Source: Chrysophaeum taylorii (taxonomy: Eukaryota; Sar; Pelagophyceae; Pelagomonadales; Pelagomonadaceae). From it: a stretch of 64,000 nucleotides of DNA. Position 1 is the first letter of the stretch; each line of letters begins with the position of its first letter. The notes beneath the pieces were generated by a model. That model worked only from the letters and a program-made list of their open reading frames with translations, did not search any database and was not told where the DNA came from. The position numbers were made by a program, and so were the translations under genes. Below, one piece after another: positions 32,601-40,267 of the stretch. Location of the stretch: assembly GCA_029834535.1 (NCBI GenBank), contig JAQMWT010000389.1:62001-126000 (forward strand), in the 5' to 3' direction.

Positions 32601-33837
32601 TGTTAGCTCCGCTTTTATTCAAGCTCCCATTGACGAAGACATCTATGTCTGGCCACCCGAAGGCTATGCTCCTCGCCAACCCACCGATGGTTCCAAAATC
32701 GTTTACAAGCTCCGTCGCTCTTGGTATGGTTGCAAACAAGCTTGTCGCAATTGGTGGCTTTATTTGGAACGCTTCCTTCTCAATGATTGTGGCTTCGTCC
32801 GCGGATCTGGTGACACTTGCCATTACAAGCTCGTGCTCAATTCTACCGTGGTCCTCCGTCTTGTTTTGGTCGTCGATGATCTTCTTGTAGCGCACCCTCC
32901 TCACTGCATTGGCCATTACCAAGCCTTTTTCCTCCGTTTCCGCGCTTTCACTGACGTCAATGAACTCGATCTCACCTCTTACGTTGGTCTTCGCATTACG
33001 CGTGATCGCCCTCGGAGAACCCTCACTCTTGACCAATCCCATGCTATCCGTGAAATCCTTACCGAACATCGCTTCATCAACAGTAAACCTGAACTCACTC
33101 CCGCTCCCAAAGGTCTTCATCTTTCTGCGGCTGATTGTCCGGCTCCTGGTTCTCCAGATCACATTTTCATGGCACGCATCCCTTTTCGCCGTATTGTTGG
33201 CTGTGTCCTCTTCATCTCCATCATGACTCGCCCTGATATCACTTGGTCCGTCAATCAGTGTGCGCGTTTTTCCCACAATCCTGGTAAACCCCACTGGCAC
33301 GCTTTATCCCACACTCTGCGTTATCTCAACGGTACTCAGGATCTTGCCCTTATTCTTGGTCGCGATTCTACCCTTCATCTCTGTGGTTATTCCGACTCCA
33401 GCTGGGCCGACGACCCTGATGACCGCCACTCTACAACTGGTTTTTGTTTTCTCCTTGCTGGTTCTATGATAGCCTACTGCTCCCGCTCGCAATACTTACT
33501 TGCTCGTTCTTCTTTCGAAGCTGAATTGCTTGCTCTTTACGCTGCTACTGCTGAGCTCTCTTGGCTTCTCAAACTTTTTGATGACTTTGATCTCCCTCGT
33601 CACACGGTCCCAATGTATGTTGATAATAGCACCACCGTCACCCAAGTTCGTCTCCAATGTCTCACACGGCGCACCCGCCATATTGACATTCGCTTTTACA
33701 GTACCGCCGAGTACCATCGCAACCACATCATCGATCTCAAGCACATACCCCGCCTTAACAATCTTAGCGATATTTTCACCCGCAGTACGGAAGCTCCTTC
33801 CTTCCTCCGGCTTCGTGCTCTTTACCTCACTTCGTGA
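29590..33837 (+). CDS. pol: Copia B Pol polyprotein
   Basis: This frame is +1 relative to gag and is open from about 29113. Homologous protein begins near 29590, so expression needs a +1 shift, or an indel has split an ancestral single frame. Domains in order: CCHC knuckle (about 29625); Pro-rich linker; aspartic protease with DTGA (about 30091); integrase with an HHCC zinc region (about 30635-30770) and D,D,E core (about 30865-31200); GIFIGYPSAGPGYR; a variable linker with the VDTGH VNTR; RT with LDVSSAF and VVDDLL (about 32250-32980); and RNase H with SDSSWADDPDDR and SSFEAEL, ending at TGA 33837. All key motifs are present. The protein makes and inserts the element's cDNA. Confidence 0.92.
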   Translation, partial: VLHRKRQRHTDLCHFCGIPGHHQNDCHKRQRYLHSQATARPRHQHQYPRRLHSQYPPRSTPQYPPRPHPPFYQHHLFIPNPPLPPSQSSPPLLALPPSTTPSVPPSTAVTLPDPSLSAPTYPSYNFHLLSISPSIHQVLSSTNALTALLTARERDYLHSTNLRLVVYDTGANVSLFNSPAGFTDLDNTQQHSITSAIGTGSVSGSGTAHLTFPSIGPLDNRGLPSPAPTLSAPHGIHVAFPHTLISPGLGDKRILSDHSLEQVGYDCHTIQAVDPAYPQRILRHRQTHHVIPLLRRCGLLLIVCWIGNTTAAPYTDYVSPFVAFSSSPVHDPCAFPAVSQRTQLTFDLWHARLGHYNPAYLRRLSSLAVGAPFFPSSASLSFCPACALGKMHAAHVGQRKAHASTSSPSSEPLSRPRAVAPYLIIHADLMFAGVPSYIYHDRAILTFVDDHTRRRTRYFAPRHDALTNARQLELFLSTVVRPFGYRVALIYTDRDRSLMGQFETFCLGNNIALRRAPAAQSKTSQAHAFSGVVERSHRATADITRTLLVHAHRPPDFWRWAMETADFISERMPNASNPGYMTPYEMLHETLPRVDFLRVWGCPAAILTGDKWPTKAITGIFIGYPSAGPGYRILLHRPTGPVIHTSIDVVFDENFALRKSLSTQPLPPSLVDSRFPDLFYYDPRLSSAVNPISSLFDAPEPALSGLITPQTSLPTMLPANTKRAPLRRAKRGRPRKVDKSTNFFTGHVSSCYNVDTGHSHVDTGHSDVDTGHYVDTGHSDVDTGHYVDTGHSDVDTGHYVDTGHYVDTGHSDVDTGHSDVDTGHSVSSVASVSPCHSLYVSSVSFRLLVHYVFLPLCLASTLVDPHAHVYYSASEEMSQYSDLDETTITSTHLREALAPTNPERPGWLQAIAKEYSSLGQLGCWDVIRLPQTFSGNICTLKWILRKKYDSGRFKSYKARLVVRGYTQVHGIDYHDTYSPVANIVTIRFFLTFVAVRDWDLHKLDVSSAFIQAPIDEDIYVWPPEGYAPRQPTDGSKIVYKLRRSWYGCKQACRNWWLYLERFLLNDCGFVRGSGDTCHYKLVLNSTVVLRLVLVVDDLLVAHPPHCIGHYQAFFLRFRAFTDVNELDLTSYVGLRITRDRPRRTLTLDQSHAIREILTEHRFINSKPELTPAPKGLHLSAADCPAPGSPDHIFMARIPFRRIVGCVLFISIMTRPDITWSVNQCARFSHNPGKPHWHALSHTLRYLNGTQDLALILGRDSTLHLCGYSDSSWADDPDDRHSTTGFCFLLAGSMIAYCSRSQYLLARSSFEAELLALYAATAELSWLLKLFDDFDLPRHTVPMYVDNSTTVTQVRLQCLTRRTRHIDIRFYSTAEYHRNHIIDLKHIPRLNNLSDIFTRSTEAPSFLRLRALYLTS
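31848..32066 (+). repeat. In-frame VNTR in copia B Pol (11 VDTGH units)
   Basis: Eleven copies of a GTTGATACGGGCCATTMT core, alternately 15 or 21 bp long, encode Val-Asp-Thr-Gly-His plus spacer. The repeat lies between integrase and RT. Element A has two or three copies (about 25755-25830). All length changes keep the frame. Confidence 0.95.
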
Positions 33838-34038
33838 TCTTCGCCCTGATCTCTGTTGTCTCTTTTTTTTTTTTCTTGCCACAATGCCTTTGTGACGTCT
33901 TCCTCAAATGTGACGTCTTCCTCAAAGCTTCTCCTCTGTGAGCGTCTCACTTACCCCTTTTTCCTTTTCCTTCTTTTCCAGCACCTGTGTGAAGACCTCA
34001 CTTACCCCTTTTTCCTTTTCCTTCTTTTCCAGCACCTG

Positions 34039-34134
34039 TGTGAAGAAGCTATGACACTTACCCCTGCACCACGTATCCAGTATCCTTACGTCTTTCTCTT
34101 ATCGCTAGTCTAACGCCTCATACCATTCGTAACA
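34039..34134 (+). repeat. 3' LTR of copia B (96 bp)
   Basis: Identical to the 5' LTR. It is preceded by two tandem pyrimidine-rich segments (33945-34038) that each begin with an LTR-start-like TGTGA sequence. Confidence 0.95.
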
Positions 34135-34139
34135 CGACA

Positions 34140-35149
34140 GATGTTTGTCTGTCTGTTTGTTTGTTTGTCTGTCTGTCTGTTTGTCCCTCGATTTAGGGTA
34201 AGGATCAGGTAGGCGCGAGAGTAAGGATCAGGTAGGCGCGAGAGCCAGACAGTGATCCTCCAAGCCGTCTACGGCGACCTCGCAGACTATTTCCACGACC
34301 CGCGGCGGCTCTTTCAGCGCGCCATTCTCACGCCCCGTCGAAACGATGTTGTCGATGCTGACAACGCGCGCATGACCGCGGCCTTTTTTTCCCGAAGACG
34401 AGGCGTCGGAGTTCTTTTCGGCCGACTAGGTTGGGTCGGAAGCCGACGCCTCGCTCTTTACAGTCGAGTTTTCAACTCCCTGACAACCAACGGGATGCTG
34501 ACTTTGAGCGCGAGCTTAAGGTCTTCGAAACCTCGACCCGTCGCACGGCCACTGCAACGGTACCAGATACATGATCGATCGTGTCGTTGTCACCGAGGCT
34601 CCTCCAACCTGTATCCGTTAAGGCCCGCCTACGCCAAACGATCAACAAGAGCCAGGGCCAGACGCCCCGCGAGGTCGGCGTCCTCTTTCCCAAGCCCGTC
34701 TTCTGCCACGTCCAGCTCTACGTGGCTCTCTGTCGATCGGCAACCCCGAGGATATACTCATCTGGGTCGACGACGCCACCCTACCCCACACGTGCTGCGC
34801 AATACCGATAAGCCCCCTCACGGCGTCTACACGCGCACTGTACGTGAACTTACTGGGACCAGGTGAACTTACTGGGGTTGGAGATTGGGACTAGGTGAGC
34901 TGAGTGACCAGGTGAAACTGGGACCAGGTGAACATACTGGGGCTTTTAGAGTAACGGGTATTTAGAGTAAACTCAAAGGTTGGCGGCGCGTGCGGATCAA
35001 AGCAGCTTAGATTGGCGGAGGCGAGAGCGACGAGCTCAAAGGAGTTGGTGTGAGCTAGGTGAACTTACTGACCAGGTGAACTTAACAGAAACAGGTGAAC
35101 TTACTGGGGTTAGAGATTGGGACTAGGTGAACTTACTGGCCTGCACTTG
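34140..35149 (+). mobile_element. Helitron-like unit 1, split by copia B
   Basis: The left end lies at 28574-28592 (TCCTAACTACTAATCGACA), and the rest resumes after copia B and its target duplication. The unit ends ...CTGCACTTG at 35149. About 34250-34800 encodes, in several frames, the C-terminal part of a Pif1/Helitron helicase: DVVDADNARM, then NSLTTNGM, then TINKSQGQTPREVGV and QLYVALCR, the last being helicase motif VI. The 3' third is made of repeated AGGTGAACTTACTGGG-type motifs. It is a short, non-autonomous derivative. Unit 2 follows without a gap. Confidence 0.7.
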
Positions 35150-36218
35150 TCCTAACTACTAATCGACAGATGTTTGTCTGTCTGTTTGTTTGTTTGTCTG
35201 TCTGTTTGTCCCTCGATTTAGGGTAAGGATCAGGTAGGCGCGAGAGTAAGGATCAGGTAGGCGCGAGAGCCAGACAGTGATCCTCCAAGCCGTCTACGGC
35301 GACCTCGCAGACTGTTTCCACGACCCGCGGCGGCTCTTTCAGCGCGCCATTCTCACGCCCCGTCGAAACGATGTTGTCGATGCTGACAACGCGCGCATGA
35401 CCGCGGCCTTTTTTTCCCGAAGACGAGGCGTCGGAGTTCTTTTCGGCCGACTAGGTTGGGTCGGAAGCCGACGCCTCGCTCTCAAGAGTCGAGTTTTGAA
35501 CTCCCTGACAACCAACGGCATGCTGACTTTGATCGCGAGCTTAAAGTCTTCGCAACCTCGACCCGTCGCTCGGCCACTGCAACGGTACCAGATACATGAT
35601 CGATCGTGTCGTTGTCACCGAGGCTCCTCCAACCTGTATCCCTTAAGGCCCGCCGACGCCAAACGATCACCAAGAGCCAGGGCCAGACGCCCCGCGAGGT
35701 CGGCGTCCTCTTGGCGAAGCCCGTCTTCTGTCACGTCCAGCTCTACGTGGCTCTCTGTCGATCGGCAACCCCGAGGATATCCTCTTCTTGGTCGACGACT
35801 CCACCCTACTCCACACGTGCTGCGCAATACCGATAAGCCCCCTCCCGGCGTCTACACGCGCACTGTAGGTGAACTTACTGGGACCAGGTGAACTTACTGG
35901 GGTTAGAGACTGGGACTAGGTGAGCGGAGTGACCAGGTGAACTTACTGGGGCCAAGTGAACTTACAGGGGTTTTTAGAGTGAACGCAAAGGCTAGCGGCG
36001 TGTACGGGTAAAAGCGGCTTAGATTGGCGGAGGTGAGAGCGACGAGCTCGAAGGAGAGTGGGGTGAGTGGGTGTGAGCACGAGTGGGTTTACGCCGAACT
36101 TACTGGGGTTAGAGATTGGGACTAGGTGAACTTACTGACCAGGTGAACTTACTGGGACCAGGTGAACTTACTGGGGTTAGAGATTGGGACTAGGTGAACT
36201 TACTGGCCTGCACTTGTA
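35150..36218 (+). mobile_element. Helitron-like unit 2
   Basis: This head-to-tail neighbour of unit 1 is 1,069 bp long, runs from TCCTAACTAC to CTGCACTTG and is followed by T. It carries the same helicase remnant and shares the frameshifts seen in units 1 and 3 (near the poly-T run at about 35409-35416 and near the FNSLT motif). Tetranucleotide TGTC/TTTG tracts sit near the left end. It ends 31 bp before the start codon of the methyltransferase gene. The end CTTG departs from the textbook Helitron CTRR. Confidence 0.7.
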
Positions 36219-36249
36219 AAGTTCCAAAATTAAAGTGTGCGGTCTAGGG

Positions 36250-37101
36250 ATGGACGAGACGTTCGACCGGCTGACTAGAGGATGGTCGGTGTATCAGCTG
36301 CGGCGCGGGCACCGATTCTCAACGGACGACAAGGTGTGCGGATGGCGGGGGGCCGAGCTCAAGCCGGAGGCGCAGTGGGTGCTGGATCTGGGATCTGGGG
36401 TGGGTTCGGTGGGGCTGACGGCGCTGTGGCGGCTGCCGGAGGCCGCGAGGCTCGTGATGGTCGAGGCGCAGGAGGCGTCGGTAAGGCTCGCGCGGAAGAG
36501 CGTCGAGGCGAACGGGCTCGAAGAGCGCGTGAGGATCGTGCACGGCGATCTGCGGGAGTTCCGAGAGTCCGGGTTTGACCTGGTGACGGGTTCGCCGCCG
36601 TACTTTCGGCCGGGGAACGCGGTCGCGTCGCCGAACTCGCAGCGGGCGCACTGCCGCCTAGAGCTCCGGGGGGGGGTCGACGAGTATTGCGAAGCGGCCG
36701 CGCGGTGCTTGAAGCCCGGGGGTGTTTTCGTGTTTGTGATGGCGGCCGCCGACACGAGGTGCGAAGAAGCCCCCAGGAGAGCGGGGCTGGACGTGATCGA
36801 GCGGTACGACTTCGCCTTCAAGCGCGGGCGCGCCCCCCACATCTCGACAATCGCGTGCCGGCTTCGAAGGAGGGACGAGGTTATGTTGCCACCGCGGCGC
36901 GATGTCGTGATGACGCTGCGGGAAGCGGACGGCCGTCGAAGCGTCGAGTATCGGTCGTGGCAGGTGTTGATGCAGCAGCAGCAGGTTAGCGTTGCCCCCC
37001 CCGATTGTCGTCGTCGTTCTCACGAGGAAATCATTACCCTCGTACGGGGGTTTCTAACGTGGGTTGAGTACTCGCACCACCACCGTATCGCCGATCGCTA
37101 A
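36250..37101 (+). CDS. TrmN6-like N6-adenine methyltransferase
   Basis: This 283-residue class I SAM methyltransferase has the S-adenosylmethionine loop VLDLGSGVG at residues 44-52 and a (N/S)PPY-type catalytic motif, SPPY, at 115-118. Together with an N-terminal RFSTDD segment, this resembles bacterial TrmN6/YfiC, which methylates A37 of tRNA-Val. The usual first motif residue Asn is Ser here. The substrate could therefore be tRNA, rRNA or protein. The ATG at 36250 is preferred over an upstream in-frame GTG. The RPL4 start codon lies only 15 bp after the stop codon. A Helitron-like repeat ends 31 bp upstream, so the promoter is probably inside or fused to that repeat. No organelle-targeting peptide is obvious. 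Confidence 0.82.
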   Translation: MDETFDRLTRGWSVYQLRRGHRFSTDDKVCGWRGAELKPEAQWVLDLGSGVGSVGLTALWRLPEAARLVMVEAQEASVRLARKSVEANGLEERVRIVHGDLREFRESGFDLVTGSPPYFRPGNAVASPNSQRAHCRLELRGGVDEYCEAAARCLKPGGVFVFVMAAADTRCEEAPRRAGLDVIERYDFAFKRGRAPHISTIACRLRRRDEVMLPPRRDVVMTLREADGRRSVEYRSWQVLMQQQQVSVAPPDCRRRSHEEIITLVRGFLTWVEYSHHHRIADR

Positions 37102-37116
37102 CAACACTAGAAGAAA

Positions 37117-38310
37117 ATGGCAGAGACGCGGCCGGTGGTGAGTATCTGGGGCGCGGACGGCAACGCAACCGGGACCGCTCCTTTGCCGGGGGTGTTCTCG
37201 GCGCCGATCCGGCCGGACCTCGTCCAGTTCGTGCACACGAACATGGCGAAGAACGCGAGGCAGGCGTACGCCGTGTCGATGAAGGCTGGTCACCAGACCT
37301 CGGCGGAGTCGTGGGGGACGGGTCGCGCCGTGTCGCGGATTCCGCGCGTCCAAGGCGGCGGGACCCAGCGGTCGGGGCAGGGCGCCTTCGGAAACATGTG
37401 CCGAGGGGGTCGGATGTTCGCGCCTACCAAGGTCTGGCGCAAATGGCACCGGAAGATCAACCTGAATCAGCGGCGGTACGCGATTTGCTCGGCGCTCGCC
37501 GCCTCGGCCTGTCCGCCGTTGGTGATGGCGCGGGGCCACAAGATCGATCAGGTTCCGGAACTTCCGTTGGTGGTTTCTGGCGTCGAAGGCCTCGCGAAAA
37601 CGAAAGAAGCGCTGGCGCTCTTTGGATCGGTCGGCGCGAAGGACGACGCCGATCGCTGCGCCGCCTCGAAGAAGCTGCGCGCGGGCAAGGGTAAGATGCG
37701 GAACCGCCGCTACACGCATCGCAAGGGACCGCTCGTCGTTTACTCGTCGTCGGACGCGGAAGTTCCGAAAGCCGCGCGCAACCTTCCCGGCGTCGATCTC
37801 TGCTGCGTCGATCGCCTCAACCTCCTCCTCCTCGCCCCCGGCGGCCACCTGGGCCGCTTCGTCATCTGGACCGAGGAGGCCTTTTTGAAGCTCGATGCTC
37901 TCTTCGGCTCTGTCGACTCGAAAGCTACTCTCAAGGACTCGTACTCGATCCCTCGCCCTGTCATGTCGAACGCCGACCTCGCCCGTCTCATTAACTCGGA
38001 CGAAATCCAGTCGGTGGTGCGCCCCGCCAAGGCCGATACCCAGCGCCGCAAGGCACCCAAGACTAACCCCCTCAAGAACCTCGGGGCGATGCTCGCCCTC
38101 AACCCCTACTACGAGACCTATCGCGCCTCGGAGATCCGCATGCAGACGGCGCGAAAGGAAGCAAAAGCTGCCAAGATCAAGGCTCTCCGCGAGGGCACCT
38201 ACGAGAAAACGGAAGAAGAAAAGGCCAAGGCTGCCGAAAAAGTCATGCGCCGCCCCGCCTCCAAGGCCTTCTTCGAAAACGCCTCTATCGAGGGCGAAAT
38301 CATGTTCTAA
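37117..38310 (+). CDS. RPL4: 60S ribosomal protein L4 (uL4)
   Basis: This 397-residue protein matches eukaryotic uL4 over its whole length. It has the N-terminal [11 protein letters not shown] region and the conserved loop [20 protein letters not shown] that lines the peptide exit tunnel. [19 protein letters not shown] and the [12 protein letters not shown] block follow, then a eukaryote-specific Lys/Ala-rich C-terminal extension. It is a structural protein of the large cytosolic ribosomal subunit. It is single-exon, whereas many eukaryotes have introns in this gene. The 15-bp gap to the upstream methyltransferase gene leaves almost no room for an independent promoter. Confidence 0.98.
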   Translation: MAETRPVVSIWGADGNATGTAPLPGVFSAPIRPDLVQFVHTNMAKNARQAYAVSMKAGHQTSAESWGTGRAVSRIPRVQGGGTQRSGQGAFGNMCRGGRMFAPTKVWRKWHRKINLNQRRYAICSALAASACPPLVMARGHKIDQVPELPLVVSGVEGLAKTKEALALFGSVGAKDDADRCAASKKLRAGKGKMRNRRYTHRKGPLVVYSSSDAEVPKAARNLPGVDLCCVDRLNLLLLAPGGHLGRFVIWTEEAFLKLDALFGSVDSKATLKDSYSIPRPVMSNADLARLINSDEIQSVVRPAKADTQRRKAPKTNPLKNLGAMLALNPYYETYRASEIRMQTARKEAKAAKIKALREGTYEKTEEEKAKAAEKVMRRPASKAFFENASIEGEIMF

Positions 38311-38633
38311 TCACGACGAAGAAGAAAAGGAAGGAGGTATTCTCGCCGTCGTCGTCGTCGAATGAGTGTTTGTTTCCAACCAATTCTCGATCCTGAAAAA
38401 GATGCGACCGGCGTTGTGAGTATTCTCCGCAACGATCGACCCCTGCCGCCTTCGCCGCCGCCGGTAGAGATGTGGACCACCACGAAAAAAAGGGGTTTAG
38501 GATTTGAGACCAATGTGAGGGGATGCGGAGCAGAGGGGGAATACTATGTCCACCAACAGGAGAGGGGGACTCCTTCATCCCTCGCCCGCGCTCCTACTCC
38601 CGTTCCCGCATTTTGTTCCGTTCCCACCAGCCT

Positions 38634-39302
38634 ATGTCACCCATAATAATAATAATAATAACCCTTGTAGTGATGACGGCGTTGTTGTTGATTATCGCTG
38701 CTGGCGCGTCTGGATTCGTGAGGACGACGACGATGAGGTGTCCGAGGGGCCTCCTCAGTGCTGAAAAGGAGGAGAGCTTGTTGTCGAGGTTCACGAACCC
38801 GCGCATCGATGACGAGGGTTTAGTTATCGCGGACGCGCTGATCGCCGGGGTGATCGCCCCGGGGCTCGAAGCCATCGTGTGCACTTTGGTCGGAGCGCCG
38901 CTGCCGACCTGGGCGACCGCCTTTGGGCGCGGCAAGCTTGTCGCCCCCGTTGTTGTGCGGGGCATAAATTTGGGGGGATGTTGGTTGGGGGGGGCGCTCG
39001 CGGCTCGGTGCTACGAAAGATCCGCGTACGATTTTCCCCCGCCAGCGGGCGCCACCGACCGGTACGAGGTGACAGCGAGACGCGTGGTGCAGGCCGGCTC
39101 CTTCGCGACGGCGCTGTTGTTATTGTCCACGCAACTCAACGTTGCGTTGAATTTTGGATTGGGGACAAGGTTCGGCGACGATCCGACGGTGGACGCCCAG
39201 CTCGCTAAACTCGCGGACGATGTCGTGCGCGACGTCGGTACCGAGGCTATCGTTCTCTTGTCGTGGCGCCTCGCCCGGACCTCCCTCTCGAGGCTCGATT
39301 AA
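38634..39302 (+). CDS. Predicted plastid protein of unknown function
   Basis: The protein has 222 residues from the ATG at 38634. The N terminus is a strongly hydrophobic signal peptide (six Ile residues, then LVVMTALLLIIAAG) ending in ASGF, followed by an Arg/Thr-rich stretch. This is the bipartite pre-sequence (signal peptide, Phe at the cleavage site, basic transit peptide) used for import into secondary red plastids. The mature part has three hydrophobic segments (about residues 65-90, 100-120, 155-175) and no family I recognise. An in-frame ATG at 38523 would bury the signal peptide and is rejected. Its stop overlaps the stop of the convergent neighbour by 4 bp. Confidence 0.75.
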   Translation: MSPIIIIIITLVVMTALLLIIAAGASGFVRTTTMRCPRGLLSAEKEESLLSRFTNPRIDDEGLVIADALIAGVIAPGLEAIVCTLVGAPLPTWATAFGRGKLVAPVVVRGINLGGCWLGGALAARCYERSAYDFPPPAGATDRYEVTARRVVQAGSFATALLLLSTQLNVALNFGLGTRFGDDPTVDAQLAKLADDVVRDVGTEAIVLLSWRLARTSLSRLD

Positions 39303-40150
39303 ATTAACAGCGGGAGAGGTTTGGAGGAGGAGTCTTCCTCTTCGGGGTGATTGGTCTCGACGAGCATGACGACAGAATCCTGGAAGTTGGTGTCCTCCTC
39401 CTGGTCCTCGGCCAAGTCGACGGGGGCATCGAGGAAGGGGGGGGGTTCGTAGTATGATACGGCGACCGGGCGGCGCGACCGGCGGCGGCGCAGCGCGAGC
39501 CTTACGAAGAGGAGAGTCAGGCCGAGCCCCAGGACCAGGAGGACCACCACAAGGTTTTTTTTTTTCTTCGAAGAAGAGGAGGAGGAGGAGTGGGATTTTT
39601 GCGGATTGTGCGCCACGACGACGTCGAGACGGACGCTTCCGAGGTCGGTGTCGAGGCGCGTCGCTTTTACCACGCCAGCGGGCCAAGACCCAACCAGAAT
39701 AATTTCGGTGTCTGTCGCTGTCTCGACCGAATAGTCCCCTGCCGACAGCTCGATGTAGGTCGCGGGCCGGAATCCTTTACCCTTTATCGCGAGCGTATCG
39801 GTCGCCCCGGCCTCCGAGGCGTTGACGACCGGATCAACCACAACGGTCGCGATTGGCGTGTTCACCGGAAAGGTGACGGTCCCGACGTTGACCGAGCACG
39901 ACATCGAGGCCACCGTCAGCACGCCGACGGGCCATCGATTTGAAGTGACGAGATTTATCTTGGTCGATGTGGACCATTCGATGAAGAACTCGCTAAACCC
40001 GCCCTCGAAGCTTATCCCCGGACACAAGTTCGACCCGGTTACTTGGATTCCGTGCCGCCACTCGGAGGAGTACAGAATTTGGGACGAGGCCGTGTCCTCG
40101 ACACGGGGCAACTTGCGCCCAGCCGCCACGGCCACCACCAACAACAACAT
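39299..40150 (-). CDS. Single-pass membrane protein with possible IPT/TIG-like domains
   Basis: The protein has 283 residues from the ATG at 40150. It has an N-terminal signal peptide (MLLLVVAVAAG), then about 180 residues of beta-rich sequence in which two segments read like IPT/TIG immunoglobulin-like folds (IQVTGSNLCPG and LAIKGKGFRPATYIELSAG). A Ser/Lys-rich spacer and one transmembrane helix (LVVVLLVLGLGLTLLFVRLAL) follow, then a basic, then acidic cytoplasmic tail. This is a type I cell-surface or endomembrane protein; the ligand is unknown. It is divergent from the ankyrin gene with a very short shared upstream region, and its stop codon overlaps that of the plastid-protein gene. Confidence 0.7.
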   Translation of the reverse strand: MLLLVVAVAAGRKLPRVEDTASSQILYSSEWRHGIQVTGSNLCPGISFEGGFSEFFIEWSTSTKINLVTSNRWPVGVLTVASMSCSVNVGTVTFPVNTPIATVVVDPVVNASEAGATDTLAIKGKGFRPATYIELSAGDYSVETATDTEIILVGSWPAGVVKATRLDTDLGSVRLDVVVAHNPQKSHSSSSSSSKKKKNLVVVLLVLGLGLTLLFVRLALRRRRSRRPVAVSYYEPPPFLDAPVDLAEDQEEDTNFQDSVVMLVETNHPEEEDSSSKPLPLLI

Positions 40151-40267
40151 CCTTACCCTATTATTCCTTCGAATAATAATAATACTTAACCCTCGATGAT
40201 GGTGGTGGGGGAAAGTCCGAAAAGTGGACGGCATCCGCCTGGATTTTTATTGTACAACACCACCTTG
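40151..40267. promoter_or_regulatory. Short shared upstream region of divergent genes
   Basis: The start codons at 40150 (minus) and 40268 (plus) are 117 bp apart, or 45 bp apart if the plus gene starts at 40196. The region is AT-rich (AATAATAATAATAC) and must hold both promoters. Confidence 0.5.

Larger units (their letters stand above)
28593..34134 (+). mobile_element. Ty1/copia retrotransposon B (apparently intact)
   Basis: This 5,542-bp element has two identical 96-bp LTRs and is flanked by an exact 5-bp duplication CGACA (28588-28592, 34135-34139). It is inserted 19 bp inside the left end of a Helitron-like repeat. The gene order gag, CCHC, protease, integrase, RT, RNase H is that of Ty1/copia. 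Identical LTRs and an uninterrupted pol frame indicate recent insertion and possible competence. Oddities are the very short LTR, gag and pol in different frames, an in-frame VNTR, and no obvious polypurine tract before the 3' LTR. Confidence 0.95.
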
